Source: Pseudomonadota bacterium (GTDB taxonomy: Bacteria; BMS3Abin14). From it: a stretch of DNA of 10,094 nt. The position numbers and the translations under genes are program-made. Location: the NCBI GenBank assembly GCA_003229755.1, contig QIFJ01000303.1:1-10094 (forward strand), written 5' to 3'. Below, piece after piece: positions 1 through 6,040 of the stretch. Below the pieces are notes generated by a model. That model made no database searches. It worked only from the letters and a program-made list of their open reading frames with translations, and was not told the origin of the DNA. Positions within the stretch are counted from its first letter, which is position 1; each line of letters starts with the position of its first letter.

Positions 1-281
1 CGCACATGGGATGGAACAAGGTCTACAGCGCAGGGCCCAATCCGTTCATGAAGGGAATTCCGGACGGCTCTTTCTTCTATTTTGTCCACTCCTACTACGC
101 AGAGCCGGAATCAGATGACATGGTCGCTACATGGACCGACTATGGCTTGAGATTCTGTTCCTCGATAAGCACAGGGAACCTTTTTGCGTGCCAGTTTCAT
201 CCCGAAAAAAGCCAGCGATGGGGACTCAAGCTGCTGGAGAATTTCGGAGAGATCGTAGCTGAATATCGGGAGAAAAGCTGA
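1..281 (+). CDS. hisH: Imidazole glycerol phosphate synthase, glutaminase subunit HisH (3' part only)
   Basis: HisH is the glutaminase half of imidazole glycerol phosphate synthase: it hydrolyses glutamine and passes ammonia to HisF (histidine pathway, step 5). Only the last 92 or so residues lie in the window; the nucleophile Cys and the oxyanion region are upstream. The reading frame is open from base 3, and the ATG at 6 is the internal Met of a PHMGWN-type motif, not the start. Visible family features are HMGWN at the left edge, the FVHSYY stretch, and FHPEKSQ near base 198, which supplies the His and Glu of the Cys-His-Glu triad of class I glutamine amidotransferases. The stop codon directly abuts the ATG of hisA, as expected for a his operon. 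Identity is firm; completeness cannot be judged. Confidence 0.95.
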   Translation, partial: HMGWNKVYSAGPNPFMKGIPDGSFFYFVHSYYAEPESDDMVATWTDYGLRFCSSISTGNLFACQFHPEKSQRWGLKLLENFGEIVAEYREKS

Positions 282-1022
282 ATGCTTATAATACCCGCGA
301 TAGACCTCAAGAGCGGGAAATGTGTCCGGCTTTACCAGGGGGAAATGGATAGCGCCAAAGTGTACTCTGATTCTCCTGAAGAAATAGCCATAAGATGGGA
401 AAATGGAGGAGCGAAGCTGATCCATGTAGTTGACCTGGACGGCGCCGTCGCGGGGGAACCCAGGAACCTGGGATCGATAGCAAGGATCCTGGAAACCGTT
501 GATACACCCATCGAGCTGGGCGGTGGAATCAGGTCGAAGGAAATAGTTGAAGATTATCTCCAGCTTGGGGTTTCATGTGTGATCATTGGAACAGCTGCCT
601 GTAAGGATCCTGAGATGATAAGCCGCCTCTGTGAGGAGTTTCCCGGGCAGATCGCTGTGGGGATCGACGCGAAGGGCGGTTTTGTGGCTGTCCAGGGATG
701 GCAGGAGGTTACTGAAAAGAGGGCTGTTGACCTTGCCGTAAAGCTGCAGGACGTGGGTGTGAGCTATATTATCTATACGGACATAGCCCGTGATGGCGCA
801 TTGTCGGGACCCAATCTCGAGGCGACGGCCGAACTGGCCCGGGAAATAAACATCCCGGTTGTGCTATCCGGTGGAATGCACAGCTACGACGATATCAGGA
901 AGGTTGCTGCCCTGGAAGATGATGGGGTAAAAGGTGTGATCCTGGGCCGGTCCCTGTATGAGGGAACAATTGACCTTGCCAGGGCCATCGAAGACGTACA
1001 GAAAGAGAATGACGCCCTATGA
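282..1022 (+). CDS. hisA: Phosphoribosylformimino-AICAR-phosphate isomerase HisA (ProFAR isomerase)
   Basis: A 246-residue cytoplasmic (beta/alpha)8-barrel enzyme that isomerises ProFAR to PRFAR (histidine pathway, step 4), an Amadori rearrangement. The N-terminus IIPAIDLK carries the catalytic Asp8, and the second catalytic Asp is D129 in VGIDAKGG. YTDIARDG (165-172) and the phosphate-binding loops LGGGIR (79-84) and LSGGM (195-199) sit where the family has them. VQGW (137-140) matches the loop that separates HisA from its paralogue HisF. The length is typical. The ATG follows the hisH stop with no gap and has a GGGAG ribosome binding site about 9 bases upstream. The 3' end overlaps hisF in an ATGA, suggesting translational coupling. 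PriA (dual HisA/TrpF) is an unlikely alternative. Confidence 0.97.
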   Translation: MLIIPAIDLKSGKCVRLYQGEMDSAKVYSDSPEEIAIRWENGGAKLIHVVDLDGAVAGEPRNLGSIARILETVDTPIELGGGIRSKEIVEDYLQLGVSCVIIGTAACKDPEMISRLCEEFPGQIAVGIDAKGGFVAVQGWQEVTEKRAVDLAVKLQDVGVSYIIYTDIARDGALSGPNLEATAELAREINIPVVLSGGMHSYDDIRKVAALEDDGVKGVILGRSLYEGTIDLARAIEDVQKENDAL

Positions 1023-1807
1023 CCTTGAACGGGGACAGCCTGGCCAAGAGGATAATTCCGTGTCTGGATGTGACTGATGGAAGGGTCGTGAAGGGGGTGC
1101 AGTTTGTCAATCTCGTTGATGCGGGGGATCCTGTAGAAGTTGCCGCTGCATACGATGTACAGGGTGCGGATGAGGTTACCTTTCTGGATATCACCGCCAC
1201 TTCGGATCGCAGGGAAATACTCCTGGATGTGGTAAAAAGAACGGCTGAAACCGTCTTCATGCCCCTGACTGTCGGCGGCGGCGTGCGCAATCTTGAAAAT
1301 ATTCGTAGACTGCTCAAAGCTGGCGCCGATAAGGTGAGCATCAATACAGCAGCAGTGTTCCGGCCTGAATTTGTTCGCGAGGCTTCATTGAGGTTCGGCT
1401 CCCAGTGTATAGTTGTCGCAATAGATGCAAAGAGGGTGGGACGACCCGGGAAAAATCTGTTCTGGGAAGTCTACACGCATGGAGGAAGGGAGCCGACCGG
1501 AATAGACGCAGTGCAATGGGCTGGGCGAATGGAGGAATATGGTGCGGGGGAGATACTGCTGACCAGCATGGACAGAGACGGTACAAAGGACGGCTACGAT
1601 ATAGAGCTGACACGTACGATCTCGGATAATATAATTATTCCTGTGATCGCCTCCGGTGGAGCTGGTACCCTTGAGCACCTGTACGAAGGGCTGACAAGTG
1701 GCGGTGCCAGCGCTGTTCTTGCGGCATCCATCTTCCACTTCAAGGAGTTCACCGTTGTCCAGGCCAAGGAGTATCTGCGGTCCAGGGGTGTAACTGTCCG
1801 CCTGTGA
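1019..1807 (+). CDS. hisF: Imidazole glycerol phosphate synthase, cyclase subunit HisF
   Basis: HisF takes ammonia from HisH and converts PRFAR to imidazole glycerol phosphate and AICAR (step 5); the two subunits form a cytoplasmic complex. It has 262 residues and a TIM-barrel fold. The two catalytic Asp residues are D17 in IIPCLDV and D136 in VAIDAKR. TVGGGVR (84-90), TSMDRDGTKDGYD (182-194) and IASGGAG (210-216) are the phosphate-binding and family signature segments. The chosen ATG overlaps the hisA stop as ATGA. It adds seven residues before the usual LAKRIIPC start, so the true start could be slightly downstream, but no in-frame ATG follows there. The ribosome binding site is weak (AAAGAGAA), consistent with coupling to hisA. 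Confidence 0.97.
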   Translation: MTLNGDSLAKRIIPCLDVTDGRVVKGVQFVNLVDAGDPVEVAAAYDVQGADEVTFLDITATSDRREILLDVVKRTAETVFMPLTVGGGVRNLENIRRLLKAGADKVSINTAAVFRPEFVREASLRFGSQCIVVAIDAKRVGRPGKNLFWEVYTHGGREPTGIDAVQWAGRMEEYGAGEILLTSMDRDGTKDGYDIELTRTISDNIIIPVIASGGAGTLEHLYEGLTSGGASAVLAASIFHFKEFTVVQAKEYLRSRGVTVRL

Positions 1808-1811
1808 CGAA

Positions 1812-1817
1812 AAGGAG
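1812..1817 (+). promoter_or_regulatory. Ribosome binding site of hisIE, supports a TTG start
   Basis: AAGGAG lies 6 bases before the TTG at 1824, in the 16-base gap after the hisF stop. It is the strongest Shine-Dalgarno sequence in the his part of the window and supports the non-ATG start. Confidence 0.75.
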
Positions 1818-1823
1818 ATCAAA

Positions 1824-2540
1824 TTGCCTGTTGACCTCTCAGAATTGAAGTTCGGCTCTGACGGGCTGATACCTGCGATCGTACAGGATCACAGCGGCTC
1901 GGATGTTCTCATGATGGCCTATATGAATGATAAGGCCATCCAATTGACCCTGGAGACAGGATTCACCCACTTTTTCTCCCGCAGCAGACAGAAGATCTGG
2001 AAAAAGGGAGAATCTTCAGGGCATGTCCAATCCGTCAAGGAGATCCTCTACGACTGTGACGCAGATACCCTTCTTGTAAAAGTCGACCAGAAGGTAGCTG
2101 CCTGCCACACTGGCCGATACTCATGTTTCTATCGTGTCCTGGGTGCGGCTGGTGCCAGAGACCGGGAAAGGGGTGAGGTTCTCTTTGATCCTGAGGATGT
2201 TTACAAAGGCGCCAGGACAAAGGAGATACTCGACCGGCTGTATGGTGTGATAATTGACAGGAAGGCAACTCCCAGGGATAATTCATATACTTCGCAACTC
2301 CTGGTCGGAGGAACAGAGGTAATGGGAAAGAAGATCCTGGAGGAGGGGTTTGAGTTCATAACCGCTGCGGAATCCAATAAACGGGAAAGCGTCATAAAGG
2401 AGGCAGCAGACCTCCTTTATCATATCTGGGTAGTGTTGGGCTGGACATCAGTGAATCCTGACGAGGTGTTGAATGAGCTGGCAAGTCGTTTTGGACGTTC
2501 CGGACTCGAGGAAAAAGCGTCACGGGATGAAGGGAGTTAG
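1824..2540 (+). CDS. hisIE: Bifunctional phosphoribosyl-AMP cyclohydrolase / phosphoribosyl-ATP pyrophosphatase HisIE
   Basis: A 238-residue fusion catalysing steps 2 and 3 of histidine synthesis: the C-terminal HisE domain removes pyrophosphate from PR-ATP, and the N-terminal HisI domain opens the ring of PR-AMP. HisI (about 10-110) shows MMAYMN, FFSRSRQ..WKKGESSG and DCDAD (77-81, metal-binding Asp residues). Cys78, Cys94 and Cys101 have the spacing of the family's zinc ligands. HisE (about 134-222) shows SYTSQLL, EEGFE (173-177) and EAADLLYH (193-200), the acidic metal-binding helices of the MazG-like pyrophosphatases. The start is TTG, chosen because AAGGAG sits 6 bases upstream and the protein then begins at the usual distance from the first HisI motif. 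The fusion is a known variant; some bacteria have separate hisI and hisE genes. Confidence 0.95.
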   Translation: MPVDLSELKFGSDGLIPAIVQDHSGSDVLMMAYMNDKAIQLTLETGFTHFFSRSRQKIWKKGESSGHVQSVKEILYDCDADTLLVKVDQKVAACHTGRYSCFYRVLGAAGARDRERGEVLFDPEDVYKGARTKEILDRLYGVIIDRKATPRDNSYTSQLLVGGTEVMGKKILEEGFEFITAAESNKRESVIKEAADLLYHIWVVLGWTSVNPDEVLNELASRFGRSGLEEKASRDEGS

Positions 2541-2543
2541 ATC

Positions 2544-2894
2544 ATGTCGGATTGCATCTTCTGTAAAATAATCGAGGGTGAAATACCATCCGAAAAAGTC
2601 TACGAAGACGAAGAGATAGTAGCCTTCGAAGACATCGATCCCAGAGCGCCCGTTCACGTCCTTATCGTTCCGAGAGAGCACATACCAACACTGAACGATA
2701 CCGAGCCTGCGCAGGACGGTCTCCTGGGCAGGATGGTGCTTGTCGCGATGCGGATCGCCAGGGAAAATGATGTAGCCGACTCCGGCTACAGGCTTCTGAT
2801 CAACTGCAACAAGGATGGTGGGCAGGAAGTGTTTCACCTGCACCTGCATGTGATAGGCGGGAGATATTTAGGGCCTATGGTGCAAAGGGCTTGA
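2544..2894 (+). CDS. HIT family protein, Hint-type purine nucleoside phosphoramidase-like hydrolase
   Basis: A 116-residue cytoplasmic protein of the histidine triad superfamily. The triad motif HLHLHV is at 98-103, with His100 the expected nucleophile that forms a nucleotidyl intermediate. The N-terminus DCIFCKIIEGEIPSEKVYED is the classic Hint/PKCI-1 opening; Cys4 and Cys7 are part of the zinc site seen in some members. HVLIVPREHI (38-47) and GYRLLINCNKDGGQ (81-94) are further family blocks. Hint enzymes hydrolyse AMP-lysine and other adenosine phosphoramidates; the physiological substrate here cannot be read from sequence. The ATG has AGGGAG 7 bases upstream, and only three bases separate it from the hisIE stop, so it is probably cotranscribed with the his genes. 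A link to histidine synthesis itself is not established. Confidence 0.93.
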   Translation: MSDCIFCKIIEGEIPSEKVYEDEEIVAFEDIDPRAPVHVLIVPREHIPTLNDTEPAQDGLLGRMVLVAMRIARENDVADSGYRLLINCNKDGGQEVFHLHLHVIGGRYLGPMVQRA

Positions 2895-2917
2895 AATATT
2901 AAGAATTTTTATATAAA
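2891..2917 (+). promoter_or_regulatory. Possible sigma70-type promoter before rpsU
   Basis: The 71-base gap between the HIT gene and rpsU is clearly more AT-rich than its surroundings. TTGAAA (2891-2896, overlapping the HIT stop) and TATAAA (2912-2917) could be -35 and -10 boxes, but the 15-base spacer is short. TACTAT (2919-2924) is another possible -10. The placement makes sense for a promoter that starts the rpsU-yqeY-mutS2-dnaG-rpoD unit, but read-through from the his genes is equally possible. Confidence 0.4.
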
Positions 2918-2939
2918 CTACTATGTTTAGGAAAGTATA

Positions 2940-2952
2940 TCCCATTATGGGA
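2940..2952 (+). promoter_or_regulatory. 13-nt palindrome abutting the rpsU ribosome binding site
   Basis: TCCCAT-T-ATGGGA is a perfect 6-bp inverted repeat around one central base. In RNA it could form a 5-bp hairpin with a 3-base loop. Its last base is the first base of the AAGGAGGG Shine-Dalgarno sequence, so a hairpin or a bound protein here would compete with ribosome loading on rpsU. A regulatory role is inferred from position only; as DNA it could also be an operator. Confidence 0.4.
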
Positions 2953-2959
2953 AGGAGGG
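2952..2959 (+). promoter_or_regulatory. Strong ribosome binding site of rpsU
   Basis: AAGGAGGG lies 6 bases before the ATG at 2966. This spacing selects the ATG over the TTG at 2960, which would touch the site directly. Confidence 0.85.
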
Positions 2960-2965
2960 TTGTTA

Positions 2966-3163
2966 ATGCCGGGTGTAAGGGTTAGAGATAATGAAAGCTT
3001 TGAAGGAGCCCTTCGCCGTTTCAAGAAGCAGTGCGAAAAATCGGGGATCCTTTCAGAAATTCGTAGACGTGAATATTACGAGAAGCCCAGTGTTCAGAAG
3101 AAACGGAAGATGATAGCAGCTCGCAAAAAGATGGCCAAACTGTCAAAAGGGCGGGTGCGCTGA
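2966..3163 (+). CDS. rpsU: Small ribosomal subunit protein bS21
   Basis: bS21 is a short, highly basic protein of the 30S platform near the 3' end of 16S rRNA, where it helps mRNA selection at initiation. The 65-residue product begins MPGVRVRDNESFEGALRRFK, the usual bS21 N-terminus. It continues with CEKSGILSEIRRREYYEKPSVQ and a Lys/Arg-rich tail (KKRKMIAARKKMAKLSKGR), all family traits. The ATG at 2966 is used because the Shine-Dalgarno AAGGAGGG is 6 bases upstream and bS21 proteins start at this MPxV-type segment. As the first gene of the rpsU...dnaG-rpoD cluster it matches the known macromolecular synthesis operon, which links ribosome, primase and sigma-factor supply. The palindrome before it may control its translation. 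Confidence 0.97.
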   Translation: MPGVRVRDNESFEGALRRFKKQCEKSGILSEIRRREYYEKPSVQKKRKMIAARKKMAKLSKGRVR

Positions 3164-3164
3164 G

Positions 3165-3611
3165 TTGACAATTCGGAAGAGAATTCAAGAGGACCTTAAG
3201 AATTCCATGAAGGCGAAGGACGGGGACAGGGTTTCCGTCCTTCGCCTCGTTCTTGCCGCGGTACAAAACCGGGAGATCGAGCTTAAGTCGGAACTTGATG
3301 ACGATCAGATCCTTGCTGAGATCACATCTGCTGCCAAGAGAAGGAAAGAAAGCATCGAGGCTTTTAAAGAGGGAGGCAGGGAGGACCTGGTACTCAAGGA
3401 GGGAAAGGAGCTCGTTATCCTGGAGGAATATCTCCCTTCGCAACTCTCGCCTGAAGAATTGAAAAGCTTGATACAGGAAGCTATCGAATCGACAGGGGCA
3501 TCCACTCCGGGGGATATGGGCAAAGTTATGAAGGAGATAATGCCTAAAGTTCAGGGAAAAGCTGACGGAAAAGCGGTGAATCAGAAAGTTAAGGAGCTGC
3601 TTTCCTCCTGA
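3165..3611 (+). CDS. yqeY: GatB/YqeY domain-containing protein
   Basis: A 148-residue, largely helical cytoplasmic protein homologous to the C-terminal tail domain of GatB, the subunit of the tRNA-dependent amidotransferase that makes Gln-tRNA and Asn-tRNA. The free-standing YqeY protein is presumed to touch tRNA, but its role is not well established. Family blocks are EDLKNSMKAKDGDRVSVLRL near the N-terminus, RRKESIEAFKEGGREDL in the middle, EEYLPSQLS, and DMGKVMKEIMPKVQGKADGK near the C-terminus. The start is TTG, one base after the rpsU stop. No good Shine-Dalgarno is visible (only AAAAGGG about 13 bases upstream), so translation probably depends on coupling to rpsU. The rpsU-yqeY pairing is common in bacteria. 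Adjacent TTGACA at the start codon looks like a -35 box but is probably chance. Confidence 0.93.
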   Translation: MTIRKRIQEDLKNSMKAKDGDRVSVLRLVLAAVQNREIELKSELDDDQILAEITSAAKRRKESIEAFKEGGREDLVLKEGKELVILEEYLPSQLSPEELKSLIQEAIESTGASTPGDMGKVMKEIMPKVQGKADGKAVNQKVKELLSS

Positions 3612-3686
3612 ACTACCGACGGAGCATTTGGAACGTACTCAACTGGACCATTACACGCACATTCTCTTCCCTCGCCATGCGGCGAC

Positions 3687-6035
3687 ATGAATAAACATGC
3701 CCTGACAATATTGGAATACGATGAACTACTCCGGCACCTGTCGGACTATGCCCAGTCTCGACCCGGAAAGAGTGCGGTTCGCGAACTGGTGCCCGGTACG
3801 GAGAGGGAGGTGGTTGCATCGGAACTTGTCCTGACAGAAGAGGCCCTGATGGTTCTTGCGGATAAGCCACCGGACCTGCATTCGGTAGTTGATACCTCGT
3901 CGGTAACGGAGAAGTTAAAAGTCCAGGGAACCGTACTCGACCCTCAGGAGATACTTCGGCTGTTGTCAGTGCAGAAAAGTGTAAGGGCGGCAAGGGAAAC
4001 AGTCAGGGACAGTCAGGGTGAGCTGCCGGGGCTGGCCTCCCTGATCGGTGAGATGGACAGCTTCGGTGAGTGGGAAGCCTGGGTGGAGAGATCTATCGAC
4101 GAATCCGGAGAAATTCTCGATTCAGCCAGTCCGGAACTTTTCTCAATCAGGAGAAAATTGAAATCGGCCCGGTCCTCCGCGCTGACCAGACTCGAAGAGT
4201 TTGCTTCCAGGCCCGGTGTGCGTAAAGTTCTCAGAGAGGACTATATAACCCAGAGAAACGACCGATATGTTGTACCTGTGAAGCCTGAATATAACAGGTT
4301 TTTTTCAGGTGTTGTCCAGGACACCTCCCAGAGCGGACAAACGCTTTTCGTAGAGCCCCTGTTCGCGGTGGAGCTGAATAACAGACTTGCCCAGCTTAGG
4401 GGCAAAGAGGAAGAGGAGTTAAGAAAAATCCTCGCCAGAATGAGTGAGCAGGTCAGGCTTTATAGAGCTGAGATGAAAAACAACCTGGCCCTTCTTGCCA
4501 GGCTTGATCTGATTCTGTCGAAGGGCCGAATGGGACTCGGGATGGACGGGATCATACCAGAGATCAGCGACTCTTCAACCGCCCTGGTTATGGCAAGACA
4601 TCCCCTCCTGTTGTTGATGATCGGGAACGGCTGCGTGCCTATCGACATTCAGATTGGCGATGGAATCAGCACACTGGTTGTCACAGGTCCAAATACAGGA
4701 GGCAAGACCGTTGCCTTAAAAACGCTGGGGCTTCTGACCTTAATGGTTCAATCGGGAATCCCCGTGCCTGTTGCAGACGGGAGCCGATTCAGGGTGTTTA
4801 AAAAAATATTTGCGGATATCGGAGACGAGCAGAGTCTTGCACAGAGTCTGAGTACGTTCTCATCCCACATGTCTATCATATCAGGGATATTATCAGATGC
4901 TGACGAAAATACCCTGGTGCTGCTCGATGAGCTGGGTGCCGGCACAGACCCTCAGGAGGGGTCCGCACTGGGAATAGCCCTAATGGAATACCTCAGCCAG
5001 AAAAATACATGCACTGTTGTGACTACCCATCATAATCTCCTCAAGGAATTCGCCTACAGGGCACCGTATGCAGAGAATGCCTCAGTCCTTTTCGACCCTG
5101 AAACCCTGGAACCTGCATTCCAGCTGAGAATGGGTACGCCAGGGAGAAGCCACGCCCTTGAAATAGCCGGCAGGCTGGGAATAGATAACGAAGTGATAGA
5201 AAAAGCGCGACAGGTAATGGGGTCCGGCAATGTACAGGTGGATGAACTTCTTGGCAGGTTGAGCAAGGAGGTTGAAAAAGAATCCCAAGCCAGGAAGCGG
5301 GCCGAAGATATCAGGGAGGAGGTAAATAAAGAACGTGAACATCTCCAGGCAAGGCAGGAAAGAAATCGCGAAGAGATAGAGAACACAAGATTAAATGCTC
5401 GAAAGGAGGCAAAGTCTCTTCTAAGGCATTTAAACGAGCGGGGCAAAGCACTGCTTAAGGAACTGAGAGAAGCAGGGCCGGTATCCCGGACCCGGTTTAC
5501 AGAAGAACTTTCAGGGCTGGAAAAAGAGGTGGACAGGGTACTTCCTCCACCTACCCCCAAGACCGGCAGAGGAGGACCTGTAAGAGAGGGAGACAGGGTC
5601 CTGGTGGTTCCCATTGATGCGGAGGGTACGGTCACGTCCGTCACATCTCAGGGGAAGGATGTAGCGGTGCAGTCCGGCGGGATCAGGATGAAGGTGGCGG
5701 TTTCCGACCTTACTCTCCTGGCGGATTCGACCGATATCAAACCAGACGAGCAGGCAGTATCCAGGACAGGCTATACGGGGGATTCAGGAGCTCTGGGCGA
5801 GTTAAACCTCCTTGGTTTTACCGTTTATGAAGCCCTTGGGGCAGTTGATGTGGTGCTGGACAGGCTCACCCTGGGACCCGGAAGAACGCTGAGGATCATT
5901 CACGGAAAGGGAACCGGCAGGCTCAGGGAAGCTATTGCTGAATCCCTTAATAAGGATCCCAGAGTAGTCTCAAGCCGGCCAGGTGAGGCTGAAGAAGGCG
6001 GAGCTGGTGTAACAGTGGTCCAGGTCGGGGAGTAG
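3687..6035 (+). CDS. mutS2: Endonuclease MutS2 (MutS-like ATPase with C-terminal Smr domain)
   Basis: MutS2 lacks the mismatch-recognition domain of MutS. It is linked to suppression of homologous recombination and, in Bacillus subtilis, to rescue of collided ribosomes. The product has 782 residues, a usual length. An N-terminal core and clamp region (1-300) includes YITQRNDRYVVPVK (186-199). The ATPase has Walker A GPNTGGKT (334-341), STFSSHM (389-395), Walker B LVLLDELGAGTDP (410-422) and TTHH (446-449). A charged coiled coil spans about 505-615, then a KOW-like linker (about 630-680) and the Smr domain (about 706-780, with IIHGKGTG at 737-744). The Smr motif usually written LDLRG reads LNLLG here. 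The ATG at 3687 gives the normal N-terminus but has no clear Shine-Dalgarno. It lies 75 bases after yqeY and 5 bases before dnaG. Confidence 0.95.
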   Translation: MNKHALTILEYDELLRHLSDYAQSRPGKSAVRELVPGTEREVVASELVLTEEALMVLADKPPDLHSVVDTSSVTEKLKVQGTVLDPQEILRLLSVQKSVRAARETVRDSQGELPGLASLIGEMDSFGEWEAWVERSIDESGEILDSASPELFSIRRKLKSARSSALTRLEEFASRPGVRKVLREDYITQRNDRYVVPVKPEYNRFFSGVVQDTSQSGQTLFVEPLFAVELNNRLAQLRGKEEEELRKILARMSEQVRLYRAEMKNNLALLARLDLILSKGRMGLGMDGIIPEISDSSTALVMARHPLLLLMIGNGCVPIDIQIGDGISTLVVTGPNTGGKTVALKTLGLLTLMVQSGIPVPVADGSRFRVFKKIFADIGDEQSLAQSLSTFSSHMSIISGILSDADENTLVLLDELGAGTDPQEGSALGIALMEYLSQKNTCTVVTTHHNLLKEFAYRAPYAENASVLFDPETLEPAFQLRMGTPGRSHALEIAGRLGIDNEVIEKARQVMGSGNVQVDELLGRLSKEVEKESQARKRAEDIREEVNKEREHLQARQERNREEIENTRLNARKEAKSLLRHLNERGKALLKELREAGPVSRTRFTEELSGLEKEVDRVLPPPTPKTGRGGPVREGDRVLVVPIDAEGTVTSVTSQGKDVAVQSGGIRMKVAVSDLTLLADSTDIKPDEQAVSRTGYTGDSGALGELNLLGFTVYEALGAVDVVLDRLTLGPGRTLRIIHGKGTGRLREAIAESLNKDPRVVSSRPGEAEEGGAGVTVVQVGE
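6027..6032 (+). promoter_or_regulatory. Ribosome binding site of dnaG, supports a TTG start
   Basis: GGGGAG lies 8 bases before the TTG at 6041, within the last codons of mutS2. It supports the TTG start and coupling of primase translation to mutS2. Confidence 0.65.
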
Positions 6036-6040
6036 TACTT

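Noticed and set aside
2960..2965. TTG start for rpsU two codons upstream of the ATG
   Set aside because: The TTG touches the Shine-Dalgarno sequence; the ATG at 2966 has proper spacing and gives the standard bS21 N-terminus.
2923..2985. 20-codon upstream ORF overlapping the rpsU start
   Set aside because: No ribosome binding site before its ATG, and its frame simply runs through the rpsU Shine-Dalgarno region; no sign of a leader peptide with regulatory codons.
3165..3170. TTGACA as a -35 box at the yqeY start
   Set aside because: It is the start codon region of yqeY (Met-Thr-Ile), and no -10 box was identified downstream at a suitable spacing.
5054..5644. 196-codon open frame on the - strand opposite mutS2
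   Set aside because: Ser-rich shadow of the MutS2 coiled coil; no ribosome binding site or domain seen.
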